Shown: positions 32,716 through 34,518 of the stretch, piece after piece
Numbering within the stretch: the first letter of the stretch is position 1
Layout of the letters: every line of letters starts with the position of its first letter
Assembly (NCBI RefSeq): GCF_003838195.1
Contig: NZ_RCBY01000064.1
Span: forward strand, 1-34,518
Direction of reading: 5' to 3'
Source: Okeania hirsuta
GTDB taxonomy: Bacteria > Cyanobacteriota > Cyanobacteriia > Cyanobacteriales > Microcoleaceae
DNA length: 34,518 nt
The notes under the pieces: generated by a model
The model's database searches: none
Told to the model about the DNA's origin: nothing
What the model saw: only the letters and a program-made list of their open reading frames with translations
Made by a program: the position numbers and the translations under genes

Positions 32716-33138
32716 GGGGTGCGCTTATCTCCTAGTAGTACCTTCAACGATATGCACGATTCTAATCCGGCAGCTACTTTCAATTATGTTGCGCAAGAAT
32801 TAGACCGCTTGGGGATAGGTTATCTTCATGTTGTTGAACCCCGTATCAAAGGTAACGTAACAGTTGAAGATGATGGTAAAGGTTTGGGAGCCAAATTTTT
32901 CCGTCCGCTATTTGGTAGAGCAATTATTACTGCAGGTGGATATACTCGCGACACAGGAGAGGAAGCTCTCCAAAATAACACTGCTGATTTCGTAGCTTAT
33001 GGTCGTCTGTTTGTAGCGAATCCCGATTTGCCTAAACGCTTTGCTCTGAATGCCGAGCTTAACAAATACAATCGTAATACTTTTTATACCAGTGGTGAAG
33101 AAGGCTATATAGATTATCCCAGTTTGGGCGATGGTTAA
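32716..33138 (+). pseudogene. Old yellow enzyme (NADH:flavin oxidoreductase), C-terminal fragment
   Basis: 140 codons of an alkene reductase of the old yellow enzyme family: GVRLSPSSTFNDMHDSNPAA, TFNYVAQELDRLGIGYLHVV, AIITAGGYTRDTGEEAL (FMN phosphate site), DFVAYGRLFVANPDLPKRFA, then the Tyr-rich C-terminus FYTSGEEGYIDYP. About 220-230 N-terminal residues of the TIM barrel are gone. The ORF start at 32647 lies in the antisense of the LysR fragment and has no OYE homology, so any product would be a chimera. Probably non-functional. Confidence 0.9.
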
Positions 33139-33171
33139 AGACATTTAGCTTTTCTAGTATAACCAGTGAGG

Positions 33172-33214
33172 GTCATTTCAGTTATCAGTTATCAGTACCT
33201 CTGCAATAAAAAGG
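33172..33214 (+). repeat. Dispersed repeat GTCATTTCAGTTATCAG, copy 3
   Basis: About 43 bp running from GTCATTTCAGTTATCAGTT to CCTCTGCAATAA-AGG. It is repeated at 4815-4856 (inverted) and partly at 6243-6272. A GAGG prefix before it is shared with the 6243 copy. Confidence 0.75.
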
Positions 33215-33277
33215 CTGGCGTTGCTGAATTGAAGTATGAATGCGTGATTGTTTGGTTCTGGTTCATGCCCCCTAAAT

Positions 33278-33402
33278 CCCCCAATTTTGGGGGACTTTTA
33301 GAGTTTTATTCCCCTCAATTTTGGCAAAATCATACCCAGAATCAATCTATGTCAAACACCAAGAAGAAAACCTTCTGCCTCTCCCCCCCTTTCAAAGGGG
33401 GG
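33278..33402. repeat. Two GC-rich hairpins
   Basis: CCCCC-AATTTT-GGGGG (33278-33293) and CCCCCCTTT-C-AAAGGGGGG (33384-33402) are strong palindromes in an otherwise AT-rich region. They are typical of cyanobacterial interspersed repeats. The 100-codon frame across them is low-complexity and not a gene. Confidence 0.7.
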
Positions 33403-33513
33403 TTAGGGGGGACCTTCCTTCCACCAAAGAATAAGTATTCAAGCGGATATGATATCATTGCAGAATAGTTTCAAGGAAAAAGAGCGATCGCGCTAAATGT
33501 TTCGAGCTTTATT

Positions 33514-33639
33514 TCAGAATTCTGAAGTTGGCATAACGTCGTCTAATTGCAGTTTTAAATTTGGAAATAAATCAGAATAAATCTGCTCGCCCAAGCGATA
33601 TTGTTGTTGTTCATAGACACCAGAAAAGAAAGATATTCC
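33514..33639 (-). pseudogene. Uma2-like relic, C-terminal fragment
   Basis: The minus strand reads GISFFSGVYEQQQYRLGEQI, then YSDLFPNLKLQLDDVMPTSEF and a stop. The pattern (exposed Tyr-Gln strand, GEQI, F-P-L-L-L-D-D) resembles the C-terminus of Uma2 (DUF820) proteins. The 5' side ends at a stop exactly where the CAGGACTTACGCA-family end begins, so the gene was probably cut there. Confidence 0.5.
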
Positions 33640-33641
33640 TC

Positions 33642-33663
33642 AGTGTCCTTGCGTAAGTCCTGT
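33642..33663. repeat. Solo right end of the CAGGACTTACGCA family
   Basis: GTGTCCTTGCGTAAGTCCTG matches the right end of the MITE at 18006-18121 (GTGTCCATGCGTAAGTTCTG). It lies precisely between the Uma2 relic and the FMN reductase fragment, so it marks a breakpoint. Confidence 0.75.
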
Positions 33664-34001
33664 ACAAAAATGGCTATCCAGGAGTATTAAAAAATGCCCT
33701 TGATTATCTGGAACCCCAGGCTTTAAAGTATAAACCTATTGGTATTTGTACGGTCTCTTCTGGAAGATTTGAAAGACTTGATGGTTTGGCACAATTACGA
33801 TTAGTTAGCCTGGCTTTAGGAGCATTACCAATTCCTGATAAATTGCCTGTTGCTAAGGTGAAGGAATTATTTGATGAAAATGGTGATTTGTCTGACTTAA
33901 AATTTCAAACTAGACTCGAATCTTTCATTAATGAATTGGTTTGGTATACGGAGATCATGGTCAATCAAAAGCGGTGCATTTCTTTGTCAAAAAATCCCTA
34001 A
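33660..34001 (+). pseudogene. NADPH-dependent FMN reductase, N-terminally truncated
   Basis: 113 codons of a flavodoxin-fold NAD(P)H:FMN reductase (SsuE/ArsH/chromate reductase group). The frame begins YKNGYPGVLKNALDYLEP, the conserved loop before the flavin-contacting helix, and continues with YKPIGICTVSSGRFERLDGL, AQLRLVSLALGALPIPDKLP and FIDE-like ends. About 75 N-terminal residues with the FMN phosphate-binding loop are missing; the frame is closed by a TAA within the MITE end just upstream. An ATG-initiated product could not bind flavin normally. FMN reductases and OYE enzymes are functionally related, so both fragments may come from one lost redox cluster (inference). Confidence 0.82.
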
Positions 34002-34034
34002 TGCAAAGTTTTATTACAAAGTTTGGTACTAAGT

Positions 34035-34061
34035 TTGACATACTGTCATACTGACTATAGT
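34035..34061 (+). promoter_or_regulatory. Possible promoter of the secreted-protein gene
   Basis: TTGACA (34035-34040) and TATAGT (34056-34061) are separated by 15 bases, shorter than ideal, 24 bp before the ATG at 34085. Confidence 0.4.
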
Positions 34062-34084
34062 AAAGTATTTTCTAGGTTAAATTT

Positions 34085-34518
34085 ATGAACCATTTATACC
34101 TGTTCCTACGCAGGGTACTGATTGTGTTCTTAGTAGGGACGTTTACTTTTGTCAGTACCTTTACAGGGGAAGCGATCGCTGATGATAAGGGTTATGTACG
34201 ACCTGCTGTCAGTACCTTTACAAAGCAACCTGTTTCTACCATAGAGTTTAAAAATTCATGTACACTTAAGCGTGAAGATCAAACAAATCAGCCAGAATTT
34301 CAACAGCCGCCATTTGCATACGCGGATACAATATATAATTCTACAAATAATGAAGAGATAGAACAATATCGTACAATTACCTTCGATGCAGTTCAGGACA
34401 AATTCTACCTACAGGGAGATGGAAGTCCATCTGCCAACACTGGATACGATGGCTACCTCTACAACCATAAGGGGGTTGGTAAGGGGGTGCTGGTTTCCCC
34501 ACTCCTCCACAGGGTGGG
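34085..34518 (+). CDS. Secreted protein, N-terminal part (runs off window)
   Basis: The frame is open from ATG 34085 to the end of the window (144 codons), so the gene is incomplete here. Residues 1-32 look like a signal peptide: MNHLYLFLRRVLIVFLVGTF, then TFVSTFTGEAIADD, with a HIP1 site encoding part of it. The short phrase VSTFT occurs twice (residues about 23 and 43). The mature part is polar with one visible cysteine (NSCTLKRED), and ends in FDAVQDKFYLQGDGSPSANT, then GYDGYLYNH. The last 17 codons (KGVGKGVLVSPLLHRVG) are G/C-rich and repeat-like, so the frame may be broken by an inserted repeat at the edge. No family is recognised. Confidence 0.55.
   Translation, partial: MNHLYLFLRRVLIVFLVGTFTFVSTFTGEAIADDKGYVRPAVSTFTKQPVSTIEFKNSCTLKREDQTNQPEFQQPPFAYADTIYNSTNNEEIEQYRTITFDAVQDKFYLQGDGSPSANTGYDGYLYNHKGVGKGVLVSPLLHRV

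Noticed and set aside
33166-33468. 100-codon plus-strand ORF
   Set aside because: It runs through two GC-rich hairpins and a dispersed repeat; the composition follows the repeats and no protein pattern is visible.

Overview
The window comes from a filamentous cyanobacterium, most likely a marine Oscillatoriales of the Trichodesmium/Okeania type. This is inferred from AT-rich DNA, low coding density, about fifteen HIP1 octamers (GCGATCGC), families confined to cyanobacteria (DUF3285, DUF3082, COP23, the DUF3285-ybeY-dgkA-trpG order) and many small palindromic and 7-bp repeats. I see no tRNA, rRNA, CRISPR array, prophage or secondary-metabolite cluster.

Left part (1-10.1 kb): the tail of a HEAT-repeat protein, a CPBP-type membrane protease, a small HTH protein, a Met-rich zinc-ribbon protein, then DUF3285 - ybeY - dgkA - trpG on the plus strand. 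A 1.8-kb stretch without long ORFs follows (5.84-7.65 kb). It holds two gene relics, two small minus-strand ORFs (52 and 38 codons), and two predicted structured RNAs transcribed away from each other. One of these has a near-consensus promoter. After it come a Tat-exported MBL-fold protein with a degenerate metal site and a tandem pair of secreted FAS1 proteins with matching terminators.

Middle (10.1-24.6 kb): a glycosyltransferase-TPR protein, a CapA-like lipoprotein, a Uma2 nuclease, two uncharacterised membrane proteins, a Gfo/Idh/MocA oxidoreductase, a dienelactone hydrolase and a COP23 protein. A dead IS200/IS605-type tnpB follows, itself interrupted by a 135-bp MITE with a clear 7-bp target duplication.

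Right part (24.6-34.5 kb): a conserved cyanobacterial protein, an SPFH protein, ispE with DUF3082 downstream, a metallophosphoesterase, a membrane protein with a perfect 42-bp internal duplication, smpB, and a lipoprotein built from a duplicated domain. A gene graveyard follows: the 3' ends of a LysR regulator and a divergent old-yellow-enzyme gene joined by a deletion, a Uma2 relic, an IS/MITE end and a decapitated FMN reductase. A secreted protein runs off the edge.

The housekeeping genes serve rRNA maturation (ybeY), trans-translation (smpB), isoprenoid precursor synthesis (ispE), lipid phosphorylation (dgkA) and tryptophan/folate amidotransfer (trpG). They are scattered rather than in large operons. 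The most notable feature is the non-coding fraction: at least five MITE-like families, with copies abutting genes, inside tnpB and at gene-decay breakpoints, plus heptanucleotide arrays, one of which has entered the ybeY reading frame. The best candidate for something undescribed is the small-RNA/small-ORF locus at 6.49-7.28 kb.
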